A stretch of 33,164 nucleotides of DNA from an uncultured Pseudomonadota bacterium (GTDB lineage Bacteria > Myxococcota_A > UBA796 > GCA-2862545). Below the pieces are notes generated by a model that searched no databases, was not told where the DNA came from, and saw only the letters and a program-made list of their open reading frames with translations. Shown here piece after piece: positions 8,186 through 16,458 of the stretch (position 1 is its first letter; every line of letters starts with the position of its first letter). A program made the position numbers and the translations under genes. The stretch spans positions 1 through 33,164 of the forward strand of contig CAJXTB010000039.1 in the NCBI GenBank assembly GCA_913061235.1, in the 5' to 3' direction.

Positions 8186-11100
8186 ATGCGACGTCGGCTC
8201 GGTCTGGTGAGGGTGCTCACGCTGATAGCAGCCACGGTCGGTCCGGCCGAGCAGGCCTCAGTCTCCTTGGTTGCGTCTGTCGTCAGTACAGACGGTGGCG
8301 ACGTGGACGTGATTGTGGAAAACCAGGGGGATGGAGATGCCTGGGTGTCCGACATTCGCGTGCAAGGCACCGCGTGGAGGCTTGTGGAGGCGTGGCAACC
8401 GGTCACCCTCTCTGCGGGTGAGAGTCTGACGGTCGCAGTGGGTCTCGACTCCCAAGCCGACCCCGAGGACGGACAGCTCGTCATCCAAGCCGACGGCGCA
8501 TCCGTGCCGGCTGCGGGGTGTCATCCCGGCGTACAGGTCGCATCGGACTCGGTCAGCGTTCCGCTCTTGGGTGAAGCGCCGGATGACTGTGATGCAGACA
8601 GTGACGGTGTTGTCGCGGTGTCGTGTGGAGGCGATGACTGTGATGATGCCAATGCGGACATTGGCCCAACGGTCGCCGAGCGCTGCAACGGAGTGGACGA
8701 CAACTGTGATGGCCTAGTGGACGACCGTGGCTCCGAAGACGAGAGTGAGTTCTTCGTCGATGCCGACGGTGATGGCTTTGGCCAACCCGATGTCTCGGTC
8801 TGGGCCTGCATCGCACCGGAACGGATGGTGCCCAATGCGCTCGACTGTGACGACTGGAATCCACTGGTGAGTCCGTCCGCTGAGGAGACCTGCAATCATG
8901 TCGACGACAACTGCGACGGTGAGGTCGATGAGCCGGGCTCGCTGGGGGAGCAGGAGTATTTTGTCGACCGAGACGCAGACGGCTTCGGCGGAGACGTCTC
9001 TGCCGGCTGGGCGTGTACAGCACCTCCGTCAACCCGCACCAACAGCCTGGACTGCAACGACGACGATGTGCGCATTCGTCCAGGTGCCGAGGAAGTCTGC
9101 AATGACGTGGATGACAACTGTGACGGCAGCGTAGACGAAGAGGCGATTGACGCCATCGCGTTCTACGAAGATGCAGACACCGACGGGTTCGGAGCGGTTC
9201 TTGAGGCCGGCCGTGCGTGTGCCATTCCCAGCGGGATGTTGGTCGACGGGGCTGACTGTGATGATTCGGACCCGCTGGTCAATCCGAGTGGGGTCGAGAC
9301 GTGCAATGGCACGGACGACGACTGCGATGGTGACGTTGACGAGGGCCTTCGCAGGCTCTTGTACCCAGACGGCGACGGCGATGGGTCAGGCCGAAGCACA
9401 GCCAGTCCGCTACCGACCTGCGGTCCCATTGCGGGAATGGTGGAGAACGACTGGGACTGTGCGGACGGAGACGCAACCACAACAGACTGCGCGTGTTTCG
9501 TGGCCGGGCCAGACGGGTTCGTGGGGTCGAAGGAGTTCTTTGTAGATGGCTACGTGGACGGTGAGGCCGTGCTCACCGGCAGTCCAGGCGCGTTCGGTGA
9601 GGCGGCGTTGCTGACAGACACCAACGGGGACGGGTGCTCCGAGGTTGTCATCGCGGGTGCGGGAGACGTGTGGGTGTTCGCGGGACCGGTGGTCGGGGAG
9701 CAATCGACAGACGACGCGTTGGCCACGCTGCATGGCGAGGATGCGTCGTTCGGCACGGTGATGTCCGCGGGGGACTTCAACGCAGATGGGCTGATGGACC
9801 TTGTCGTAGCGGCTCCGAGCGCGGGTGCGGTGTACCGGTTCGACGGCCCGCTCATCGGGGACATCACCGTGGACAGCGCCTCTGCCGTGTTCACCAGTCA
9901 GCACGCAGCGGGCGGTCTAGGAACCAGCGTGGCAGTGGGCGACCTGGACGCGGACGGGCGTGTAGACCTTGTCCTCGGTGAGCCCTTCGACCCGACAGCC
10001 GACGGCTCGGCGTGGGTGTTCTATGGCCCGGTATCTGGCTCACACCTGGTGTCCGTGCGGGCTGACGTCGCCATTCAAGGCGGCTCTGCGGGGACCAGCA
10101 TTGCACTTGTGGGGGACGTAACGGGCAACGGGCAGCCCGACTTGGTTGTGGGAGGAACGCCTTCCGAGCGGCAGCCTGCCTTTGAAGGCGTGGACCAGCG
10201 AGGCGCTGTGGGCCTGTATAGCGGCCCGCTCAACGGTGACCTCATGCACCCAGTGCAGGCGACGCGGTCTTGGCTGTCAGACACCTTCTCGCTTGGCCAG
10301 CCGGCCGGAACGGCGGCCGGATATGCAGCGATTGCCGCCGGAGACACCAATGGGGATGGGGTTGCCGACTTCGTCGCCTCCGCACCCGAGCCAGCGTCGT
10401 TTCTCTACTCATCCACCGGGCCATTTGGGGCCTTCGGTTTGTTCTTTGGGGCGACTTCCCCCGAAGCTGTGGCGCCGAGCCGAATGGTCGTCGGTCGGGC
10501 GTCGCGCAGGGGCCCTGGGTACCGACTCGCGAGTGCTGGAGATGTAGACGGCGACGGGCTGAGTGACTTCATGGCCACTCGTGCCGGAACCTTCGGGTGT
10601 GACCACATTGGGGGCAGTGTCTCGCTGATTCTTGGGTCGTCCACGCGCGGCCCCGGCGACTCGGTCTCTCCGTTCTGGACGCGCAGCAGTTGGCAGGAAG
10701 ATGCAGAGGTTGGCGCTGGATTCGCGGCGGGTGACACCAATGCGGATGGGTTGTCGGACATTGTGGTTTCGGCCCCCGGCGCCGGTGAAGCGCGCGTCTA
10801 TCTAGGAGCCCCCCGCGCTCTGCCAGCCGACCCTCTTCCTTGGACCGGGATTGGGCTGTGTATGGAGGGGCCAGAGTCCTCGGCGTTGTACCCGTTGGCG
10901 ATGGGCGAGTCCTTGCTGGTACAGGGAACGATTGTAGAGGCGACGACGGTGGTTCTTCCCGACCCGTCGGCCGGTGGCTTCAATGACTGCACGGCGTCGC
11001 ACAACACATTGGTGGCGGCGGCCGAGGCGGCGAACGGGGACATCTGGGCGGTCTACGGAACAGCGGCACGACCGAATGCGGACCTCAACATCGGCGCGCC

Positions 11101-11455
11101 GTTCTCGGTCGGCTACTCGGGACGCGAATTTTTGGGCGGAGATTGTGGTGAGGGAGAGACCGCCGCATTCGCGGATAGCCGTGGCATTCTGTACGCCGCA
11201 TCCACGTCTGGCTGGGTGCGCAATCCGTTGAGCGCTCTGCTGAACGTTGCTGGGGCCTGTCTGAACAATGGCCACGACGGTCAGTCGAGGATTGTGGTTG
11301 AGGGTCAGCCGCTTCGTTGGGAGGGGTCGACGGTCATCGAAATCCCTGGGGGACGCGCTGTTGCGAACGGCTCGGCCCAGAGAAACGGTGGCACGTTTGC
11401 CTGCCAGTCGGAGACCTTTCAGGTCGCACGTGACCCGTCGGTTTTGCCGCTGTAG
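8186..11455 (+). CDS. Exported MopE-repeat and FG-GAP (integrin-like propeller) protein
   Basis: 1089 residues. ATG 8186 has GGAGG five bases upstream. The N-terminus (MRRRLGLVRVLTLIAATV) is a signal peptide; there is no lipobox and no sorting tail. Residues 25-110 look like a CARDB/Ig-type sandwich. Residues 133-435 carry four or five MopE-type metal-binding repeats, each pairing a DCDD loop with CNxxDDNCDGxVDE (CNGVDDNCDG near 167, CNHVDDNCDG near 236, CNDVDDNCDG near 305, CNGTDDDCDG near 373). Residues 440-890 contain at least six FG-GAP repeats (GDFNADGLMDLVVAAP, GDLDADGRVDLVLGEP, GDVDGDGLSDFMATRAG), which would build an integrin-alpha-like seven-blade propeller with calcium loops. The last 200 residues match nothing I know. 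A calcium-rich surface or secreted protein is likely; ligand unknown. Confidence 0.92.
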   Translation: MRRRLGLVRVLTLIAATVGPAEQASVSLVASVVSTDGGDVDVIVENQGDGDAWVSDIRVQGTAWRLVEAWQPVTLSAGESLTVAVGLDSQADPEDGQLVIQADGASVPAAGCHPGVQVASDSVSVPLLGEAPDDCDADSDGVVAVSCGGDDCDDANADIGPTVAERCNGVDDNCDGLVDDRGSEDESEFFVDADGDGFGQPDVSVWACIAPERMVPNALDCDDWNPLVSPSAEETCNHVDDNCDGEVDEPGSLGEQEYFVDRDADGFGGDVSAGWACTAPPSTRTNSLDCNDDDVRIRPGAEEVCNDVDDNCDGSVDEEAIDAIAFYEDADTDGFGAVLEAGRACAIPSGMLVDGADCDDSDPLVNPSGVETCNGTDDDCDGDVDEGLRRLLYPDGDGDGSGRSTASPLPTCGPIAGMVENDWDCADGDATTTDCACFVAGPDGFVGSKEFFVDGYVDGEAVLTGSPGAFGEAALLTDTNGDGCSEVVIAGAGDVWVFAGPVVGEQSTDDALATLHGEDASFGTVMSAGDFNADGLMDLVVAAPSAGAVYRFDGPLIGDITVDSASAVFTSQHAAGGLGTSVAVGDLDADGRVDLVLGEPFDPTADGSAWVFYGPVSGSHLVSVRADVAIQGGSAGTSIALVGDVTGNGQPDLVVGGTPSERQPAFEGVDQRGAVGLYSGPLNGDLMHPVQATRSWLSDTFSLGQPAGTAAGYAAIAAGDTNGDGVADFVASAPEPASFLYSSTGPFGAFGLFFGATSPEAVAPSRMVVGRASRRGPGYRLASAGDVDGDGLSDFMATRAGTFGCDHIGGSVSLILGSSTRGPGDSVSPFWTRSSWQEDAEVGAGFAAGDTNADGLSDIVVSAPGAGEARVYLGAPRALPADPLPWTGIGLCMEGPESSALYPLAMGESLLVQGTIVEATTVVLPDPSAGGFNDCTASHNTLVAAAEAANGDIWAVYGTAARPNADLNIGAPFSVGYSGREFLGGDCGEGETAAFADSRGILYAASTSGWVRNPLSALLNVAGACLNNGHDGQSRIVVEGQPLRWEGSTVIEIPGGRAVANGSAQRNGGTFACQSETFQVARDPSVLPL

Positions 11456-11467
11456 GCATGACCGCCG

Positions 11468-12271
11468 TCACTCCATCCACACCGTCTTACCGAACCCGCT
11501 CAGCGTCTTTCCTGTCGCCGCCCGGAAGTCCCGCGCCAAGTGCGCTTGGTCGGCGTAGCCCAGTGAATACGCCAGGTCTGCCAGCTGCTCGCCAGTCCCG
11601 TTCTCCACTCGGTCTGCCGCTTCTTGCAGGCGAAAGCGTCGCAACACCCACTTTGGGCTCGCACCCACATGTGTGGCGAACAGTCGCTGAAGGGCGCGCA
11701 CGCTGATGCCGTGTGCGTTGGCGACCTCATCGACCCGGGTGAGGGGACTTGTCTGCATGAACGCAACAATCGCAACGGCAGTTTGGGTGTCTCGGTGGTC
11801 GAATCGATTGGCGCGCAACCATGCTGAGAGGTGCTCACTAGCAGCGCCTTCGTCGGACGCGAGTGCATGAATGAGCTCGTCCTCATCTCGGGGGGAGCGC
11901 GTGTTCGACAGGCTCTTAGCGGGTGCACATGCCAATGCCTGACAGGCACCCGGGCGCAGCTTGATGCCGAAGACATGGCCGCGTCCAGCAAGCGTTCGTG
12001 TCCATAGGTCGGTCCACACACCCACCACTCGGCATGCTGGTCCGGCGTCACCAAGCTCAACAACCAGGTGCATGCTGGGGTCGCTCAACAGCTGGGTGGT
12101 GTGCGGTTCCTGGTCCACCAAGTCCCAGCGTCCGTGCCACAAGCACTCCACTACGTCTGCCAGATCGCTCGGCGGCGGCCAACGTTCGGCGTGGACCCGT
12201 GAGCCGCTGACCCGTCCGGAGACCAATCCGCGTGTGCGTCGTGTTTGTTCAAGACCGTTCGCTTTGCCCAC
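11468..12271 (-). CDS. AraC-family transcriptional regulator
   Basis: 267 residues. GTG 12271 is preferred because GAGGA lies eight bases upstream; a TTG at 12286 has no such site. The C-terminal part is an AraC double helix-turn-helix: first HTH around RVDEVANAHGISVRALQRLF, second around LADLAYSLGYADQAHLARDF, ending RAATGKTLSGF. The N-terminal 120 residues (LWHGRWDLVD, SMHLVVELG, VFGIKLRPGACQAL) resemble the sensor domain of AraC-type regulators found beside cupin or small-molecule enzymes. It diverges from the cupin gene with only 32 bases between starts, so it probably controls that gene and itself. It is convergent with the FG-GAP gene, 12 bases apart. Confidence 0.88.
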   Translation of the reverse strand: MGKANGLEQTRRTRGLVSGRVSGSRVHAERWPPPSDLADVVECLWHGRWDLVDQEPHTTQLLSDPSMHLVVELGDAGPACRVVGVWTDLWTRTLAGRGHVFGIKLRPGACQALACAPAKSLSNTRSPRDEDELIHALASDEGAASEHLSAWLRANRFDHRDTQTAVAIVAFMQTSPLTRVDEVANAHGISVRALQRLFATHVGASPKWVLRRFRLQEAADRVENGTGEQLADLAYSLGYADQAHLARDFRAATGKTLSGFGKTVWME

Positions 12272-12303
12272 CGTAGACTTCCTCAACTTCCAAAGGAGAC
12301 CGC

Positions 12304-12684
12304 ATGTCCATTCCGACCGTGCACAACATCAGCGACATTCCTGCCTACGAAGGCCCTCACGCGATTCCCGGTATTCGTTTTCGTGCGGCGCGCACTGCTC
12401 TGGGGGTGTCGAGCTGGGGCATGAATGTGCTCGACCTAGACCCCAACTGTGAAGGACATCCCGAGCACAACCACGAGCACGACGGTCAAGAAGAGGTGTA
12501 CGTAGTGATGTCCGGCGCCGTGCGGCTTGTTGTGGACGGAGAGGCCCTGGAGCTGCACGCAGGAGACATGGTGCGGGTCTCACCACAGAGCACGCGAAAG
12601 CTTGTGACGACGGACTCAGCGGTGAGCATCCTGGCAATGGGCGGGACACCCGGAGCGGCGTTCACTGTCACTCCGGGCGTGTAG
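12304..12684 (+). CDS. Small single-domain cupin protein
   Basis: 126 residues. ATG 12304 has AAGGAG five bases upstream. This is a single conserved beta-barrel of the cupin superfamily. Motif 1 is present as HNHEHDGQEEVYVVMSG, with His55, His57 and Glu63/64 as likely metal ligands. Motif 2 (LHAGDMVRVSPQSTRKL) lacks the usual His, so the metal site may have only three ligands or be altered. Such cupins include small dioxygenases, isomerases and ligand sensors, and sequence alone does not separate them. It is cytoplasmic. It pairs divergently with the AraC regulator and is likely its target. 148 bases follow before the convergent sulfatase gene, with no terminator or gene that I can see. Confidence 0.88.
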   Translation: MSIPTVHNISDIPAYEGPHAIPGIRFRAARTALGVSSWGMNVLDLDPNCEGHPEHNHEHDGQEEVYVVMSGAVRLVVDGEALELHAGDMVRVSPQSTRKLVTTDSAVSILAMGGTPGAAFTVTPGV

Positions 12685-12832
12685 TCAGTGGTGTTCCGCA
12701 ACTGTTTGCGATGAGCCAGAACGCAGAAAGGGCACGGCAACCATGCAGTTGGCGTGCTCTTCAATGGTGTCGTCACTCGGGATACCCGCGCGGCGTGCCT
12801 AGTTGCAGATGGCGACTGAACTGTGACGCCGT

Positions 12833-15142
12833 TCACTGAGTCGAGTCAGAATCCGCGTCTGCTGGGGCAAATCCCAGAGCCCGGCGGAGGTCGGGTGGGA
12901 GCCTGTCCAGGTCGCCGTCCACCAGGGTCGGGCCGGCTTGGGTTCGCCGTGCTGCTGGCTCCGCGTGGCTGTCGCGAATCCGCTGCATGACCGCCTTGAA
13001 ATCCTCCCTTTGCCGGAGCGTCACCAGGTCTGGGTCACCGCGCAGGTGGCGCAACCTTAGAAACCCGTGGTCCACAGCACGTTGGAGTGCTGGAACAGCG
13101 ACGTCTGGATTACCGGCCAACGCTTCGACACATGCGAGGTTGTAGTCGACTCGCCATCCGTCGGGCCGGTACTGTCGGGCGGCGTCTAGTGTGGTGCGAG
13201 CGCCGTCGAAGTCCCCTTTGTAGGCGAGTGCGAGACCGACAAGGTTGTGCAGGATGTAGTGGCTCGGGGAGAGGGCCAATCCAGCAGTGTAGTGGACAAT
13301 GGCGGCGTCCCAATCCCCATGCTGGGCGGCAATCTGTCCGCGAACCTGATGGCTGTCGGGTCGGTTGGGGTCAGCGTCGATGACGGCCTGCATGTGTGCG
13401 TCAGCAGCCGGGTAGTCGCCACGCGCGACATCGATGCTAGCGAGCTGCGTCATTGTTGCGATGTGGTTTGGGACCATGGCGAGGGACGCCTGGGTCGCTG
13501 CCTCTGCCTCGTCCAGATTACCGGCCCGGAGCTCAATGGTTCCAAGTGAGGTCAGCGCACGGCTCTGGCTCGGGTCAATCTCGAGGGAGTGAACGATGAA
13601 CGCACGTGCCGCATCCCAGTCCTTCTGCTGACGTGCGATGATGCTCTGTGTGTTGATGGCGGCGATGTGGTTGGGGACGTCTTCGACGAGGGACGCCAGA
13701 ATGGTCTGTGCAGACTTGGTGCGCCCCACGGCCATGGCGTGTCGAGCCCGCTGTAGGCGCGCTTGGGTACGCACTGCCTGTTTCGGGTCGAGACCTGCGA
13801 CGGACACGCGCTGTTCTTGCGGCGCGAGGTAGCCGAGGGCGTACAAGGTCTCCAGGGTGGCTTGGTCCATGGGGCGCTCGTCGACATCAATAGCGGCTTG
13901 TTCTGCGGACGTACGCAGAGCGATGAGTGCTGCAGACAACGAGACGTTCTCTGGGTCTGCCATTGGGGATGCTGGGGCCAGATTTGTGAGCTCACCCGGG
14001 TCGGACGCGAGGTCGTACAGCTCTTCTTCTGGCGCCTCAATGAACTTGTGGTGACCCAGATGAATGCCGAACAGCGGTGCGGTTCCGAAACCACTGCTCG
14101 CCAGCATGGATTCCATGTATTGGGGGTTCGCCGGTGCTGGAACGTCGCCGCGAAGGGCGGGGCCGAGGTCGAGTCCTTGCATACCCGGTGGGGATTGCAG
14201 CCCGAGCATCCCCAAGGCAGTCGGCATGACGTCGATCAGGCTGATGTTGCCGTCGTATGAGACGTCCGAGATGAGGCTCGGATGTGCCCACACCATCGGC
14301 ACCTTGATGGTTGCGTCGTACACGAACAATCCGTGGGTCTTCTCGCCGTGCTCACCCAGCGATTCACCATGGTCTGCGGTCACAATGACCAAGGTATCCT
14401 GTAGAACCCCTTGAGCCTCCAGCGCGGCGAACAGGCGGCCCAGCTGCTGGTCGGCAAAGGAGACTTCGGCATCGTACTCACTGATGGCCAGCGGGAAGGC
14501 GCGCGACGCGTCTGGGTTGTGGGGAAGGTGCGGGTCGAACAGGTGCACCCAGGCGGCAAAGGGTCTGTTCGAGTCACGGTCGTTGGTGACCCAGTCTATG
14601 ACGGAGTCGACAGTCCGGTTCGCGGGTCGATTGCGAAGCATGAATGCCGGAGCATCGTCTTCTGCCCACAGGTTGTCGTCGTACAGATCAAAGCCCTGGT
14701 CGAGCTGATAGCTCCGCTCCAGCACGACACTCGAGACGAATGCTGCTGTCTGATAGCCGGCGGCCTGGGTGACCTCTGCCAGGGTGACGGCGTCCGTAGA
14801 CAGCGCGTTCACTGAGTTGTCGCGCACACCATGTGTGGGGGGCAGCAGACCGGTGAGCAGGGAGCTGTGTGCGGGTAGCGTGACCGGGGCGGTGGAACGG
14901 GCTTCGCTACACCAAACGCCGCGCTCGGCCAGCCCATCGAGTGTGGGCGTGTGGGTCAGCGGACCTCCCGAAAAGCCAACGCGGTCGTGGCGCAGCGTGT
15001 CGATGGTGACCACCAGCAGGTGGACCGGCCTCGCGGGCGGCTGTGCGGTCGTACAAGGGCCAATGCAGCCGGTGGCAAGGAGCGGAAAAATTAATCGCAA
15101 TGCACGCAATGGTGTTTGTCCGACTTGACGAATGGGTGTCAC
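12833..15142 (-). CDS. Sulfatase-fold hydrolase with C-terminal TPR repeats, lipoprotein
   Basis: 769 residues from GTG 15142; TTG 15109 gives a shorter signal peptide and is also possible, and neither has a good ribosome site. The lipobox LATGC places the lipidated Cys at 26. Residues 40-400 are an alkaline-phosphatase/sulfatase fold: VVTIDTLRHDRVG (metal Asp48), APVTLPAHSSLLTG, and TADHGESLGEHG (Asp257, His258). Where sulfatases have the Cys or Ser that becomes formylglycine (C/S-x-P-x-R), this protein has Thr88 in a T-L-P-A-H context, so the nucleophile is probably Thr. That favours a phosphodiesterase, phosphotransferase or modified hydrolase over a true sulfatase. From about 455 to 720 there are some seven TPR units (e.g. 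ALTSLGTIELRAGNLDEAEAAT), a protein-docking scaffold. An envelope location is inferred. Confidence 0.88.
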   Translation of the reverse strand: MTPIRQVGQTPLRALRLIFPLLATGCIGPCTTAQPPARPVHLLVVTIDTLRHDRVGFSGGPLTHTPTLDGLAERGVWCSEARSTAPVTLPAHSSLLTGLLPPTHGVRDNSVNALSTDAVTLAEVTQAAGYQTAAFVSSVVLERSYQLDQGFDLYDDNLWAEDDAPAFMLRNRPANRTVDSVIDWVTNDRDSNRPFAAWVHLFDPHLPHNPDASRAFPLAISEYDAEVSFADQQLGRLFAALEAQGVLQDTLVIVTADHGESLGEHGEKTHGLFVYDATIKVPMVWAHPSLISDVSYDGNISLIDVMPTALGMLGLQSPPGMQGLDLGPALRGDVPAPANPQYMESMLASSGFGTAPLFGIHLGHHKFIEAPEEELYDLASDPGELTNLAPASPMADPENVSLSAALIALRTSAEQAAIDVDERPMDQATLETLYALGYLAPQEQRVSVAGLDPKQAVRTQARLQRARHAMAVGRTKSAQTILASLVEDVPNHIAAINTQSIIARQQKDWDAARAFIVHSLEIDPSQSRALTSLGTIELRAGNLDEAEAATQASLAMVPNHIATMTQLASIDVARGDYPAADAHMQAVIDADPNRPDSHQVRGQIAAQHGDWDAAIVHYTAGLALSPSHYILHNLVGLALAYKGDFDGARTTLDAARQYRPDGWRVDYNLACVEALAGNPDVAVPALQRAVDHGFLRLRHLRGDPDLVTLRQREDFKAVMQRIRDSHAEPAARRTQAGPTLVDGDLDRLPPDLRRALGFAPADADSDSTQ

Positions 15143-15152
15143 GGAGTGTAAC
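15125..15152 (+). promoter_or_regulatory. Candidate sigma70-type promoter for the MYXO-CTERM protein gene
   Basis: TTGACG (15125-15130), a 16-base spacer and TGTAAC (15147-15152) match the -35 and -10 consensus at 5/6 and 4/6 positions. The ribosome site GGAG at 15165-15168 would lie a few bases inside the transcript. The site falls within the first codons of the divergent sulfatase-fold gene if that gene starts at GTG 15142. Confidence 0.35.
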
Positions 15153-15174
15153 CAGCGGGTACTTGGAGATGACA

Positions 15175-16428
15175 ATGCGTACAGTTATTTTTCTTAGCAT
15201 GCTCGTGGCCGGTCCGGCATTTGCCGGTAGTGAAACCCAGGTTGAGGGCCCTGACGGCCTTGAGTGGGACGTGAGCAGTGGTGTGTTTGATGACGCCACG
15301 TTCTTCATCGACCCACCCCGAGTCGAGACGAGCACGTACACCACGACCACCACCACGACCGAGGGTGCTGTCTCTACGTACACCACGACCACCACCACGA
15401 CTGTCTCTACAGAGCGCTCGGATGCGTTTGACGGCTACCTGTATGTCTTCAGTGTGGCGGCTGCGCCTGATGCCGTCGCGGGTACGGTCTCGGACTATGA
15501 AGGCCTAGCAAGCGACACAGTGCGCTCTGCTTCCTTCGAATACGAACCCAGCACCACCGAGTGTGAAGGACAACAGCTTCGTTTTTCGCAGGCTCCGATT
15601 TTGGTCGAAGAAGAGACCCCTCGTCGCGGCGGTCCTCAGCCTACCGAAGCCACAGTGTTGTCGTTTGAGCGTGTGGTCTATGTGAGCCCAACCCAGACCT
15701 TCGGACGCCTGCTGACGCTCGCAACGAATGAGACCGATACGGCGGTCACCGCTTGGATTGCGCATGACGGCAACCTGGGCTCAGACTCCGATACGATTAC
15801 CGTCGCAACCTCCAGTGGAGACACCACCATTGGTGTAGACGATAACTGGGTAGTTACGGGCGGTGACCCCGACGACCCCGAGGTCGGACACCTCATTCAA
15901 GACGATTCAGGCAGCTCGCGCGCGGTTGTTGCCGTTCGCTACGATGACGATTCTCTGGCGTGGATCTACCCCGTCACGGTCGCACCCGGTGAGACGGTCG
16001 CCATTGCCAGCTTCGCAATGCTGACTGCGGATGACACCAGCACGGCACTGGTGTCCGGCGCTGTGGACAGCGTTGGTGCCGACCTGCTCGCGTGTATGAC
16101 CGATGACGAGAAGGCAGCTGTCCGTAACTTCGACTTCAGCGACACAGACGAGGACGGCGTTGAGGCCATCTTCGACAACTGTCCCGATGATGCGAACGCC
16201 GACCAAGCAGATGCAGATGACAACGGCGTGGGTACGGTCTGTGACTCGGATGAAGAGGCCGACACCGAAGTGGACACGGACACGGACACGGACGCGGACA
16301 CGGATGCGGACTCGTCCGACCCCGTTGACGAGCCTTCCGGCTGTGGCTGCACGAGTGCACCTGTTCCAATGAGCGCCATGTGGCTTGTCGGTGCACTTGC
16401 TCTCGTTGGACTTCGCCGCCGTCGCTAG
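15175..16428 (+). CDS. Exported protein with type 3 repeat and MYXO-CTERM-like sorting tail
   Basis: 417 residues. ATG 15175 has GGAG six bases upstream; the ATG at 15169 abuts that site and is unlikely. The signal peptide is MRTVIFLSMLVAGPAFAG. A Thr-rich segment near residues 53-80 contains a 14-residue tandem duplication (STYTTTTTTT twice). The central 220 residues, beta-rich and with few landmarks, match no family I can name. Residues 320-350 hold a type 3 repeat (DTDEDGVEAIFDNCPDDANA), followed by an Asp/Thr linker (DTDTDTDADTDAD). The end is PSGCGCTSAP, a hydrophobic helix (MSAMWLVGALALVGL) and RRRR, close to the MYXO-CTERM signal thought to be processed by a myxosortase, leaving the protein on the cell surface. 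No sortase gene lies in the window. Stop 14 bases from a convergent gene. Confidence 0.88.
   Translation: MRTVIFLSMLVAGPAFAGSETQVEGPDGLEWDVSSGVFDDATFFIDPPRVETSTYTTTTTTTEGAVSTYTTTTTTTVSTERSDAFDGYLYVFSVAAAPDAVAGTVSDYEGLASDTVRSASFEYEPSTTECEGQQLRFSQAPILVEEETPRRGGPQPTEATVLSFERVVYVSPTQTFGRLLTLATNETDTAVTAWIAHDGNLGSDSDTITVATSSGDTTIGVDDNWVVTGGDPDDPEVGHLIQDDSGSSRAVVAVRYDDDSLAWIYPVTVAPGETVAIASFAMLTADDTSTALVSGAVDSVGADLLACMTDDEKAAVRNFDFSDTDEDGVEAIFDNCPDDANADQADADDNGVGTVCDSDEEADTEVDTDTDTDADTDADSSDPVDEPSGCGCTSAPVPMSAMWLVGALALVGLRRRR
15334..15401 (+). repeat. 42-bp in-frame tandem duplication encoding Thr-rich units
   Basis: A 26-base stretch starting acgtacaccacgaccacc occurs at 15334-15359 and again, identical, at 15376-15401. 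The period is 42 bases, or 14 codons, so the frame is kept. Exact identity at the DNA level suggests a recent duplication or slippage. The Thr-rich product looks like a flexible, possibly glycosylated stalk. Confidence 0.85.
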
Positions 16429-16433
16429 CCATT

Positions 16434-16458
16434 GCTGAGGCGCTACACGCTCCTCAGC
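16434..16458. terminator. Possible bidirectional hairpin between convergent genes
   Basis: GCTGAGG (16434-16440) and CCTCAGC (16452-16458) form a 7-bp stem with an 11-base loop spanning the end of the FAD-enzyme gene and the gap after the MYXO-CTERM gene. It has no T-tract on either side, so it is at best a weak terminator or a 3'-end protecting stem. Confidence 0.3.

Noticed and set aside
15043-15174. Longer start for the MYXO-CTERM protein at 15043
   Set aside because: It would bury the signal peptide 44 residues inside the protein and overlap the sulfatase-fold gene start; GGAG fits ATG 15175.
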